Of a stretch of DNA of 64,000 nt, positions 1 through 8,477 are shown piece after piece. The stretch is taken from contig CAXXSS010000001.1 of NCBI GenBank assembly GCA_963676865.2, positions 1,736,001 through 1,800,000 of the forward strand, read 5' to 3'. Position 1 is the stretch's first letter; each line of letters opens with the position of its first letter. The DNA is from JAAYUD01 sp963676865 (GTDB lineage: Bacteria > Bacteroidota > Bacteroidia > Bacteroidales > Bacteroidaceae). The position numbers and the translations under genes are program-made. Below the pieces are notes generated by a model. The model saw only the letters and a list, made by a program, of their open reading frames with translations, did not search any database and was not told the origin of the DNA.

Positions 1-3
1 GCC

Positions 4-117
4 CCTAAATTTGTTGACGTCCATACGTTTTCTGAAAAACTTATGGACGTCACCGAAAAAACTAACATACGACGATTGTGTCTATGCCGTAGGTTCGAAA
101 ATTTATTTATGTGATGT
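4..117. repeat. Dispersed intergenic repeat B, copy 1
   Basis: This stretch matches 11062-11179 closely, with a few substitutions and one small indel. Both copies carry an imperfect hairpin; here the arms are 16-31 and 36-51, built on GACGTCCATA / TATGGACGTC. No coding sense is visible. At the second copy the repeat lies about 65 bp after repeat A, so another repeat A may lie just outside this window. Function unknown. Confidence 0.75.
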
Positions 118-236
118 CCGAATTGTTTCACTCATTTTAGATGCTGCTTTTATTTCTCCCGATATTCTCGTTGTCTATATTTAGGCTATTCAGAAGAGGA
201 AATCAACAAAAAACGGAGAGTAGAGTATGCTTGGAA

Positions 237-1256
237 TTAATTTCGATGGTTCTTTTCGTTCAGCGCATTGAAAAGTTTGCGAGGCATTAGAATAGGGTAG
301 GCAAACCAATGTTTGTACATCATGCAAACAATGTAATAGATAATGAATGCCGTGACGAATCCCGAAATTGCATCAATCAGATAGTGGGCTTGTATGAAGA
401 CGGTAGCTCCGCAAAGTAATAAATAGAAAGGTGTGAGACAGGCAAACAATTTCTTGCTGCCATGCCATGCAAATATCATGAGGATGGTAGAGATTCCCAC
501 ATGGCTACTGGGAAATGCCGCAGTGGGGCGTTCGCCTATTGATTGAGAGTTTTCTACAAGATCGTAGAAGATGCCATGTTGATAATCTGCTCCGGGCAAC
601 AACTCCTGATGATAGTTGAAGTAATCGCCAATATGAGGGAATATTCCTTTGGCTACATTATCCAGTCCAATAGCGGGGTAATAGAATTGTGGTCCGGCTA
701 CAGGAATAAAGATATAGATAAGATAGTATATAAAGAAAGATGTGACGATAACGAAAGAATATTTCTCGAACAAATCATATTTTTTGATGAAATAATACAG
801 CGCTACGGTAAGGATCATGGGATAGTAGGCAAAGTATCCCATATTGAAAGCTTCGCTAGCCCAATTGGACGAAAGCCAATGGCAGAACCAGAGTGCCGGT
901 TGCGCGCCAAATAATCGCTGGTCGATACCGGCAAAAACATAATCCAAGTTAGGTAAGAAGCGATTGAATTCAAAAGTATCCGGATACCAATAAGAAAGCA
1001 AACTCATTTGGATTGCGATGCGGATAAAAGCCATGTACCGATAAGGAAATTGCTTGAATAAGTAAATCATGAATAGGGTCAACCCAAGGATAGCTGCTCG
1101 TTGGTAAAGCATTGACATGGGATGATTCATGCGGGGAAAAAGGTATAATATAAGAATGGAGGTAAGCAAATTGTATATTAATGCTACCTTCTCGACTGCA
1201 AACAAACCATTTTGTTTTTCTCCTACGCGATCGAACAAATCAACTTTTACAACCAT
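237..1256 (-). CDS. PAP2-family membrane phosphatase
   Basis: Polytopic membrane protein of 339 aa with the PAP2 phosphatase/transferase signature. GERPTAAFPSSHVG lies at about residues 241-254 and supplies the SxxxH-type motif; HYLIDAISG at about 288-296 supplies the second catalytic His and Asp. At least six hydrophobic segments surround them. The family dephosphorylates lipid phosphates or transfers phospho-headgroups (for example in inositol-sphingolipid synthesis) at the membrane; the substrate here cannot be read from sequence. Its start overlaps the end of the epimerase gene by 10 nt, so the two are probably co-transcribed, with the cation transporter upstream of both. Confidence 0.85.
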   Translation of the reverse strand: MVVKVDLFDRVGEKQNGLFAVEKVALIYNLLTSILILYLFPRMNHPMSMLYQRAAILGLTLFMIYLFKQFPYRYMAFIRIAIQMSLLSYWYPDTFEFNRFLPNLDYVFAGIDQRLFGAQPALWFCHWLSSNWASEAFNMGYFAYYPMILTVALYYFIKKYDLFEKYSFVIVTSFFIYYLIYIFIPVAGPQFYYPAIGLDNVAKGIFPHIGDYFNYHQELLPGADYQHGIFYDLVENSQSIGERPTAAFPSSHVGISTILMIFAWHGSKKLFACLTPFYLLLCGATVFIQAHYLIDAISGFVTAFIIYYIVCMMYKHWFAYPILMPRKLFNALNEKNHRN

Positions 1257-2254
1257 CCTTCTTTTTTATACCATGCGATAGTTTCGGCAACACCACGTTT
1301 CAAATTGTATTCAGGTTCAAAACCTAATTCTTCTTGAGTAGGCGTCATGTCGCATCGCCAATTCCGCTGTTTCATTATTTTATACTTGTCAGAGTTCAAT
1401 GTTGAGCTCTTTCGCGACATTGTCGCGAACATTTCAGCCAACAAAGATACAACTTTTAAAATAATTAAAGGGCATTTTATATGGATAACAAACTTGCATC
1501 CCATTTCTTTTTGTATTAAATCGGAGAAAGAACGGCTTGGATACACTCCTCCATCGGTAACAAAGTAGGCTCTGCGAACTATTTCTTGCTTGATACAGAG
1601 AAATATAACGTTCACTACATCTTTTACATAAACAAAAGTCAGGTCTTGATGTTTGTAGCCTACAGCAAAATCGACATGCCGTTTGATACTTTTAGCCATG
1701 AGGAAATAATCTTTCTCGCGAGGGCCATAAACTCCTGTTGGGCGTATAAAGATATACGGGAAATCGCTGATGTTTTGCAAATATCTTTCTGATTTTCTTT
1801 TGCTAAGCCCATAGGCAGTATTGGGCATTATTGTATCATTCTCTTTGATGGGTTCTTCATTTTGTTCATGAATTGCGCCAAAGATGCTCAAGGTACTTAT
1901 ATAGATGAATTGTTTGGGAACCATGTCGAGCATACGAAGTGTATCGGCAAGGAGTTTGGTTTGTCCAAAGTTTATTTTGTCAAAATCTCTTTTGTCGGCA
2001 CATTTTGTTACGCCGGAGCAATGTACTATGATATCAAATTTGCCATATTGCTCTTTATGAGCGGCAAGCATTGCCGTTAGTTTTGTCGGATTCGAGAAGT
2101 CGCAGGTAAAGAATTTGATGCGTGGATCTTTCAAATACTGCTTACTGCTTGTAGCTCTCATTCCCGCCCAAACATCAAAACCTCTATTCAAAGCCTCTTC
2201 TACAATAAAACTTCCGATGAAACCACTTGCTCCTGTTACTAAAATAGATGCCAT
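1247..2254 (-). CDS. NAD-dependent epimerase/dehydratase (extended SDR)
   Basis: 335 aa. The N-terminal Rossmann motif TGASGFIG (residues 7-14) binds NAD(P). A YGLSK motif near residues 147-151 is the SDR catalytic Tyr/Lys pair. Length and layout fit extended SDRs, which act on nucleotide sugars or on 3-beta-hydroxy lipid-like substrates. It lies in a minus-strand run with the CDF transporter (4 nt gap upstream) and the PAP2 gene (10 nt overlap downstream). The PAP2 neighbour hints at envelope lipid or glycan chemistry, but that is inference; the exact substrate is unknown. Confidence 0.85.
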   Translation of the reverse strand: MASILVTGASGFIGSFIVEEALNRGFDVWAGMRATSSKQYLKDPRIKFFTCDFSNPTKLTAMLAAHKEQYGKFDIIVHCSGVTKCADKRDFDKINFGQTKLLADTLRMLDMVPKQFIYISTLSIFGAIHEQNEEPIKENDTIMPNTAYGLSKRKSERYLQNISDFPYIFIRPTGVYGPREKDYFLMAKSIKRHVDFAVGYKHQDLTFVYVKDVVNVIFLCIKQEIVRRAYFVTDGGVYPSRSFSDLIQKEMGCKFVIHIKCPLIILKVVSLLAEMFATMSRKSSTLNSDKYKIMKQRNWRCDMTPTQEELGFEPEYNLKRGVAETIAWYKKEGWL

Positions 2255-2257
2255 TCT

Positions 2258-3172
2258 TTATTCTTTATTATTTTCATCTTTCGGCTCAACATGGATGCTG
2301 ACGAATGTATTCTTGCCGAACATTGCTTTAAGTTTGTTTTCTATATTTGTTGCTATGCCATGTGCCTTATTCAAACTGATGTCGCCATCCATTAGTATAT
2401 GTAAGTCTATCGCATAATTGTTTCCTATCTGTCTGGTTCGTAGGTCATGGGGTCTGGTCACTCCCGGGAAAGACAGAGTTGCATCAACTATTTTCTTCTC
2501 GATGTCTTCCGATAATGATTTTTCTAAGAGTTGTCCCATGCACGGCTTTAAGAGAGAAAAGGCGGCTTTAATGATAAATATACTAACCAATACCGCAGCA
2601 ACAGGATCGAGCACTCGCCAATGTTCGCCTAACAAAATTGCTCCTCCGATTCCTACGGCAGTACCTACAGATGAGAGAGCGTCGCTGCGGTGATGCCAAG
2701 CATTGGCAACTGTCGCTTGCGAATGATATTTCTTGCCCGACTTTAATGTATAGCGATATAGTAACTCTTTTGATCCAATGGATACGATGGCTGCAATAAA
2801 TGCAAGTAGCCCGGGTTGATTCAGCACTTTGCCTGAAATAGCATCGTAGATTTTGTCGCAGCCGTCATATAGAATACCGAATCCTACAAATAACAACAAC
2901 ACACCAATTATTGCTGTAGCAAGTGTCTCAAATTTGCCATGACCGAAATCGTGCCCTTTGTCTATTGGTTTGTTGGCTATATGAACAAATATCAGAATGA
3001 TAATATCGACTACAAAATCCGATAGTGAGTGTACAGCTTCGGCCAACATTGCCGCGCTATGCCCCACTATTCCTGCAAAAAACTTAAAGATCAATAATAG
3101 AAAATCAACAGCGCTTCCTGTTATTGTTGTCTGATATATTTTCCTTTCTTGAGTAGTTTTTTCGGCTTCCAT
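2258..3172 (-). CDS. Cation diffusion facilitator (CDF) transporter
   Basis: Inner-membrane metal-ion/proton antiporter of the CDF family, usually exporting Zn, Fe, Mn or Co. It has about six hydrophobic helices, an HSLSD metal-site motif in the second helix, an HDFGHGKFE loop after it, and a C-terminal cytoplasmic domain of about 90 aa ending in HVEP, typical of the dimerising metal-binding tail. An earlier in-frame start exists at 3199, but the ATG at 3172 (MEAEK) gives the usual family N-terminus. It is divergent from rnr, with about 100 nt between the two starts. Metal specificity is not evident. Confidence 0.88.
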   Translation of the reverse strand: MEAEKTTQERKIYQTTITGSAVDFLLLIFKFFAGIVGHSAAMLAEAVHSLSDFVVDIIILIFVHIANKPIDKGHDFGHGKFETLATAIIGVLLLFVGFGILYDGCDKIYDAISGKVLNQPGLLAFIAAIVSIGSKELLYRYTLKSGKKYHSQATVANAWHHRSDALSSVGTAVGIGGAILLGEHWRVLDPVAAVLVSIFIIKAAFSLLKPCMGQLLEKSLSEDIEKKIVDATLSFPGVTRPHDLRTRQIGNNYAIDLHILMDGDISLNKAHGIATNIENKLKAMFGKNTFVSIHVEPKDENNKE

Positions 3173-3274
3173 TGTTATTATTCTAAAAAGCAAAGGCAAA
3201 TATACACTTTAATCTTGAATTATTGAGATTAAATTGCTTTCTTTGTAATAAAACTCAATATAATCCTATATATT

Positions 3275-5545
3275 ATGGCAAATAATAATGACAAAAAAGC
3301 AGGTAAACGGATGACCAAACAGGATATGACTAATGTCTTATTCGATTTCTTCCATGCGAGCCCAGGTAAAAGCTTTACATTGAAATACTTATTTTCAGAA
3401 CTGCACTTCAATACTCATCCGATGAAGATGTTGTGTATGGATATTCTCTCTGAACTTATGGCTGACGATTATATTACTCAAATAGATAAATATGTGTATC
3501 GTCTTAACGATCGCGGAACAGAGTTGGTTGGAATATTTCAACGAAAAAGCAATGGCAAGAATATGTTTGTCCCCGATGGAGGTGGAGAACCGATCTTTGT
3601 GGCTGAACGAAATTCGGCTCATGCGATGAATAATGATCGGGTGAAAATAACCTTTTTTGCCAAGCGTAAAAATCATATTGCAGAGGGCGAAGTGGTTGAA
3701 ATATTGGAACGCGCTCAAAATAGCTTCGTCGGAACACTTGAGGTGACTAAGTCGTATGCATTTTTACTTACCGAAAACAGAACACTAGCAAATGATATAT
3801 TTATCCCTAAAGACAAACTGAAAGGTGGAAAGAATGGGGATAAGGCTGTTGTGAAGATAGTAGAATGGCCTGATAAATCAAAGAATCCCATTGGTATGGT
3901 GGTAGATATTTTGGGACAGGCAGGAGAGAATAACACCGAAATGCATGCTATTCTTGCCGAGTATGGTTTGCCTTATGTATATCCGGCAGCAGTAGAGAAA
4001 GCCGCCGAGCAAATACCCGCTGAAATTCCGGCAGATGAGATCGCTCGTAGGGAGGATTTTAGAGATGTAACAACCTTTACGATAGACCCCAAAGATGCTA
4101 AGGATTTTGACGATGCACTGTCTGTCAGAAAGATAAAGGATGGTCTTTGGGAGATTGGAGTGCATATTGCTGATGTGACTTATTATGTCAAAGAAGGAAG
4201 CATTATAGATAAAGAGGCAGTAAAACGTGCCACTTCTATTTATTTGGTAGACCGCACAATACCGATGTTGCCAGAAAGGCTATGTAATTTCATCTGCTCG
4301 TTGCGTCCGAACGAAGAAAAGCTAACGTTCTCGGTTATCTTTGAAATAACCGAGAAGGGTGAGATAAAGAAATGGCATATTGCTCATACTGTTATTAAGA
4401 GTGATCGTCGCTTCACCTACGAAGAAGTACAAGATATAATAGAAAAAGGAGAAGGTGATTATCAGGAAGAAATATTTGCTGCCGACACTATTGCCAAGCT
4501 TCTTCGTAAAAAACGCTTTGAACATGGGGCTATTTCGTTTGAAAGGTGGGAGATGAAATTTGATATTGACGAAACAGGCAAGCCTGTGGGCATATATATT
4601 AAAGAATCGAAAGATGCCAACAAGTTGGTAGAAGAATTTATGTTGCTTGCCAATCGATATGTGGCAGAAAGTGTAGGAAAGGTTCCTAACAATAAGAAAC
4701 CGAAAGTTCTTCCGTATCGTATTCATGATACTCCCGATCCTATGAAACTTGAAAACTTATCGCAATTTATTTCTCGTTTTGGTTATAAGGTTAAGACTGT
4801 CGGCTCAAAACAAGACATCGCTAAATCAATTAATGGATTGCTGGACGAGGTTCATGGTAAGAAAGAAGAGAACCTGATAGAAACTATCTCTGTAAGAGCT
4901 ATGCAAAAAGCTCGTTACTCCGTTCATAATATAGGGCATTATGGTTTGGCTTTTGACTATTATACTCATTTTACATCTCCTATACGTCGTTATCCGGATC
5001 AGATGGTTCATAGGCTGCTGACCAAGTATATGGAGGGAGGAAGAAGTGTTTTAGAACAGAAATACGAAGATCTGTGTGAACATAGTTCGGATATGGAACA
5101 AGTTGCAGCCAATGCCGAACGTGCTTCTGTAAAGTACAAACAGGTTGAGTATATGAGCGAAAGACTCGGCAACACTTATGATGGAGTTATATCTGGAGTG
5201 ACCGAATGGGGTATTTATGTTGAGATCAATGAGAATAAATGTGAGGGAATGATTCCTATTCGTGATTTGGATGACGATTATTATGAATTTGACGAAAAGA
5301 ATTATTGTATTCGTGGGCGTCGTCGTCATCGTGTATATAGCTTGGGCGATCCTATCACCATTAAGGTGGCACGTGCTAACTTAGAAAAGAAACAACTTGA
5401 TTTTGCATTGATAAAGAGTGATAATAATGCTCTTGCTACTTCTGATCAGGGTGATGGTAGCAATAGGAGTTGGAGAGACAATAATAAATCCGGTTACAAA
5501 AAGAAAGCTCAGAAACATAATAAGAGCAGAAACAATAATCGATGA
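3275..5545 (+). CDS. rnr: Ribonuclease R
   Basis: 3'-5' hydrolytic exoribonuclease of the RNB family, 756 aa, which degrades structured RNA in the cytoplasm. The order is: N-terminal winged-helix region (about residues 15-75), cold-shock-like OB domains, RNB catalytic domain with DAKDFDDALS at 273-282 (catalytic Asp cluster), then an S1 RNA-binding domain at about 632-715, and a Lys/Arg/Asn-rich tail. All parts of a full-length enzyme are present. The next gene starts inside its stop codon (ATGA overlap), so the two are translationally coupled. Confidence 0.95.
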   Translation: MANNNDKKAGKRMTKQDMTNVLFDFFHASPGKSFTLKYLFSELHFNTHPMKMLCMDILSELMADDYITQIDKYVYRLNDRGTELVGIFQRKSNGKNMFVPDGGGEPIFVAERNSAHAMNNDRVKITFFAKRKNHIAEGEVVEILERAQNSFVGTLEVTKSYAFLLTENRTLANDIFIPKDKLKGGKNGDKAVVKIVEWPDKSKNPIGMVVDILGQAGENNTEMHAILAEYGLPYVYPAAVEKAAEQIPAEIPADEIARREDFRDVTTFTIDPKDAKDFDDALSVRKIKDGLWEIGVHIADVTYYVKEGSIIDKEAVKRATSIYLVDRTIPMLPERLCNFICSLRPNEEKLTFSVIFEITEKGEIKKWHIAHTVIKSDRRFTYEEVQDIIEKGEGDYQEEIFAADTIAKLLRKKRFEHGAISFERWEMKFDIDETGKPVGIYIKESKDANKLVEEFMLLANRYVAESVGKVPNNKKPKVLPYRIHDTPDPMKLENLSQFISRFGYKVKTVGSKQDIAKSINGLLDEVHGKKEENLIETISVRAMQKARYSVHNIGHYGLAFDYYTHFTSPIRRYPDQMVHRLLTKYMEGGRSVLEQKYEDLCEHSSDMEQVAANAERASVKYKQVEYMSERLGNTYDGVISGVTEWGIYVEINENKCEGMIPIRDLDDDYYEFDEKNYCIRGRRRHRVYSLGDPITIKVARANLEKKQLDFALIKSDNNALATSDQGDGSNRSWRDNNKSGYKKKAQKHNKSRNNNR

Positions 5546-6006
5546 AGACAACTATTATTACAACGCGCTGCGAAATGGAAGATATTTTGCAGCGCGTTCC
5601 AATATGTTATGTCGGCGTTACGGATTTGGAAGGCAATCCTTATGTCACACCGATGAATCTTGGCTATTCAGATGGAGTGATCTATTTACACTCAGCCCCT
5701 AGTGGGAGTGTTATAGATATGCTGAAGGTAAATAATCATGTTTGCATCACGTTGTCTATAGGCCACGAATTGGTTTATCAGGATATACAAGTAGGATGTA
5801 GTTATCGGGTGAAATCAAAAAGCGTCATTTGTCGTGGGCGAGTTGCTTTCGTTCACGATATGGAAGAGAAGCGTCGGATTCTGGATATACTGATGAAGCA
5901 TTATACCGATTATCCGGTACAATACTCCGATCCCGCCGTTCGTAATGTCTGTATCTGGAAAGTGCCTGTCGAGCATATGACTGCACGCGAGTACGCAGCA
6001 GTCTAG
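5542..6006 (+). CDS. Pyridoxamine 5'-phosphate oxidase-like flavin-binding protein
   Basis: 154 aa, a single split-barrel domain of the PNPOx-like/NimA-like group that binds FMN or a related cofactor. Typical features are the N-terminal [15 protein letters not shown] strand pair and [15 protein letters not shown] (about residues 47-61). Members range from flavin reductases to nitroimidazole-resistance proteins; function here is unassigned. It overlaps the rnr stop by 4 nt and ends 4 nt inside the convergent acyl-CoA synthetase. Codons 7-19 contain a 10-bp perfect inverted repeat (5562-5571/5589-5598). Confidence 0.8.
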   Translation: MKTTIITTRCEMEDILQRVPICYVGVTDLEGNPYVTPMNLGYSDGVIYLHSAPSGSVIDMLKVNNHVCITLSIGHELVYQDIQVGCSYRVKSKSVICRGRVAFVHDMEEKRRILDILMKHYTDYPVQYSDPAVRNVCIWKVPVEHMTAREYAAV

Positions 6007-7655
6007 ATTATTTCGATACCTTTCTTTTCACAAAGTATCAGACTCAATTCTTTTAGCTTGAATTTCTGTATCTTTCCACTGCCTGTCATAGGAAATTCGT
6101 CAATAAAGAATATATATTTCGGAACCTTATAATGGGCAATCTTGCCTTTGCAGAAATCTTTTATGTCCGATTCTTCGAGTTTGGCTCCATCATGTAGAAT
6201 GATGAAAGCTCCTACGGCTTCACCATATTTCTTAGATGGGACACCCGCTACTTGGACGTCCTTTATTTCGGGCATTTGGTAAAGAAACTCTTCTATTTCG
6301 CGTGGATATATATTTTCACCACCACGGATAATCATATCTTTGATACGACCTGTGATGTGATAGTTCCCGTCTTTATCTTTATATCCTAAATCACCCGAAT
6401 GAAGGAATCCGTTTTTGTCTATCACTTCTGCGGTAGCTTCCGGATTCTTATAATATCCTTTCATTGTATTATAGCCTCTGTTGCACATCTCGCCTTGAAC
6501 ATCTACCGGACATTCTTCGCCTGTCTCCGGATCAAGGACTTTGACTTCGGTGAATTCGAAATCTCTTCCAACGGTTGTGGCGCGAACTTCGAGAGGCTCA
6601 TCGATACGAGAGTGAGTCATTCCCGGCGAAGCTTCCGTTAATCCATATACGCTTGTCACGCGCAAAAACATTTTCTTTTCTACTTCTTTTACCAATTCAA
6701 TAGGACAGAGCGACCCTGCCATAATGCCGGTACGTAAGCTTTCGAGATTGAACATATTGAACATCGGATGGTTCAACTCGGCTATGAACATGGTAGGCAC
6801 GCCATAAACTGCGGTGCAGCGTTCTTTGTGAATGGAAGCCAATACCACCAACGGATTAAAGCGCTCTACCATCACTTGTGTGCAACCATGGGTCAGACAA
6901 TTCATTGTAGCAAGTACCACACCGAAACAATGAAAAAGAGGAACACAAACACATAATTTATCGGCTCCGGTAAATTTCATGTGTTCTCCCGTAAGGAATC
7001 CATTGTTTGCTATATTATGATGTGTCAGCATTACCCCTTTTGGAAACCCTGTTGTGCCCGATGTGTATTGCATGTTTACTACATCATGGCAATTGACCAG
7101 GCTTTTCAGACGTTTAAATTCGTTGTGGTCTGTGTTTTGACCTAATAATGAAATTTCTGATGAGTTGTACATTCCACGGTGCTTCTCGGGCCCTAAGTAT
7201 ATTACATGCTTCATGTAAGGATACTTTTCGCTCTTTAAGCGCCCCCGTTCGCAGGTTTTCAATTCGGGTAACATTGTATATGTCATTTCAACGAAATCGC
7301 TGTCTCGTTCACCATCAATGATACACAATGTGTCCATGTCGGAATTTTGACATATATATTCAAGCTCGGTTTGTTTGTAGCTTGTGTTTACAGTAATGTA
7401 TACAGCGCCTATTTTAGCGCAAGCATATAATAAGGTGAGCCAATCGGGAACGTTTGCCGCCCAAATGCCCACATGCGAATTGCGAGTTACCCCAATAGCA
7501 ACAAGTCCGTTTGCTATATTGTCTACTCGTTGGTTAAATTCTTTCCACGTCCATCTCAAATTGCGATCAGAATACACAATATATTCTTTATCGGGAGTAA
7601 CTTCGGCCCAATGTTCAAGCCATTGTCCCAAAGTCCAATCAGAAAGTTGCAACAT
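6003..7655 (-). CDS. AMP-binding acyl-CoA synthetase
   Basis: 550 aa member of the ANL superfamily, which activates a carboxylic acid with ATP and transfers it to CoA. The P-loop-like motif [11 protein letters not shown] lies near residue 195. The hinge and core motif region [19 protein letters not shown] is near 421-440, followed by GGENIYP. The C-terminal GSGKIQK carries the catalytic Lys. Full length; the substrate is probably a medium- or long-chain fatty acid. The XRE-cupin regulator lies directly upstream on the same strand (73 nt gap), an arrangement that suggests it controls this gene. Confidence 0.9.
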   Translation of the reverse strand: MLQLSDWTLGQWLEHWAEVTPDKEYIVYSDRNLRWTWKEFNQRVDNIANGLVAIGVTRNSHVGIWAANVPDWLTLLYACAKIGAVYITVNTSYKQTELEYICQNSDMDTLCIIDGERDSDFVEMTYTMLPELKTCERGRLKSEKYPYMKHVIYLGPEKHRGMYNSSEISLLGQNTDHNEFKRLKSLVNCHDVVNMQYTSGTTGFPKGVMLTHHNIANNGFLTGEHMKFTGADKLCVCVPLFHCFGVVLATMNCLTHGCTQVMVERFNPLVVLASIHKERCTAVYGVPTMFIAELNHPMFNMFNLESLRTGIMAGSLCPIELVKEVEKKMFLRVTSVYGLTEASPGMTHSRIDEPLEVRATTVGRDFEFTEVKVLDPETGEECPVDVQGEMCNRGYNTMKGYYKNPEATAEVIDKNGFLHSGDLGYKDKDGNYHITGRIKDMIIRGGENIYPREIEEFLYQMPEIKDVQVAGVPSKKYGEAVGAFIILHDGAKLEESDIKDFCKGKIAHYKVPKYIFFIDEFPMTGSGKIQKFKLKELSLILCEKKGIEII

Positions 7656-7728
7656 ATCTCTATTACCTTATTACCTATTTACTCTATTTTTCTATCTCTT
7701 GTTTTGTCTATACTTATCTTCAATTTGT

Positions 7729-8304
7729 TCAAACAGGGGTATAGATCACGGCTAGTATTTTAGCCTTTTGTCCTTGATAACCGTGAATATGATGGGGTAT
7801 TATAGAATCGTAATAAACGCTATCTCCGGGGTTAAGTAAATAATTGTTTTTCCCGTAAACCAGTTCCATCGTGCCCTCGAGGATGTATATGAACTCTTCT
7901 CCTTCATGAGCAGAAAGTACAAATTCATCTTTTTCAACAGGATTCACATCAATAATGAAGGGCTCCATATGACGATCTGTTTTCGATCTCGAAAGGGAAT
8001 GGTATTCCATGTTTTTCCGCGAACTGGTAGAGTTGTTTGAGAACATGACCGTATCTTCGTATTGATTCTGGTGGCAAATGACGGGCCCTACTACACTCTG
8101 ATCATCGAAGAATGTTCCGAGGCGAACCTCAAGTGCGTGAGAAATTTTAATCAGCGGTGATAAAGATGGTAGATCAATGTCTTCTTCGATACGCTTTATT
8201 TGTTCTACAGATAACTCGGCTTTCTGAGCCAATTCTTCGATTGACATCGATTTGCTTTCGCGCAGAGATTTTATTCTTTCTCCGACAATTTTGTTTGAAT
8301 CCAT
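7729..8304 (-). CDS. XRE-type helix-turn-helix regulator with cupin domain
   Basis: 191 aa from the ATG at 8304 (MDSNKIVGERIKSL). An upstream in-frame start at 8355 would add an unlikely hydrophobic leader. The N-terminal XRE helix-turn-helix spans about residues 8-60 (SMSIEELAQKAELSVEQIKRIEE). The C-terminal cupin sensor, with EGEEFIYILEGTMEL, follows from about 110. Such proteins repress operons in response to a small molecule bound in the cupin. It is likely co-transcribed with the acyl-CoA synthetase downstream. It is divergent from the sialidase-like gene, whose promoter contains a perfect palindrome, a candidate binding site. Confidence 0.88.
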   Translation of the reverse strand: MDSNKIVGERIKSLRESKSMSIEELAQKAELSVEQIKRIEEDIDLPSLSPLIKISHALEVRLGTFFDDQSVVGPVICHQNQYEDTVMFSNNSTSSRKNMEYHSLSRSKTDRHMEPFIIDVNPVEKDEFVLSAHEGEEFIYILEGTMELVYGKNNYLLNPGDSVYYDSIIPHHIHGYQGQKAKILAVIYTPV

Positions 8305-8404
8305 ATTAATACAGTATTTATAGTATATTAAACATAGGCCTGAGTATATATGCAAAATTACTAAATTCTTTGGAATAGAAATAAAAAGCAGTTGTAAAAT
8401 TTAC

Positions 8405-8441
8405 AATTAATAGACAAAGGGGCTATCTTTGTCTATTAATT
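8405..8441. promoter_or_regulatory. Operator-like 15-bp palindrome over a promoter
   Basis: AATTAATAGACAAAG (8405-8419) and its exact reverse complement (8427-8441) are separated by 7 nt. The central part includes TATCTTTG (8424-8431), a Bacteroides -7 box pointing at the gene starting at 8478. A dimeric regulator bound here would cover the -7 element. It lies between the divergent XRE-cupin gene and the sialidase-like gene, so XRE-cupin is the natural candidate. Binding is inferred. Confidence 0.6.
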
Positions 8442-8477
8442 CTAATAAATTTCGTAGGTAAAGACTATATAATAGAT

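Noticed and set aside
543..914. Plus-strand 123-codon frame inside the PAP2 gene
   Set aside because: Fully antisense to a gene with clear family motifs; no motifs of its own.
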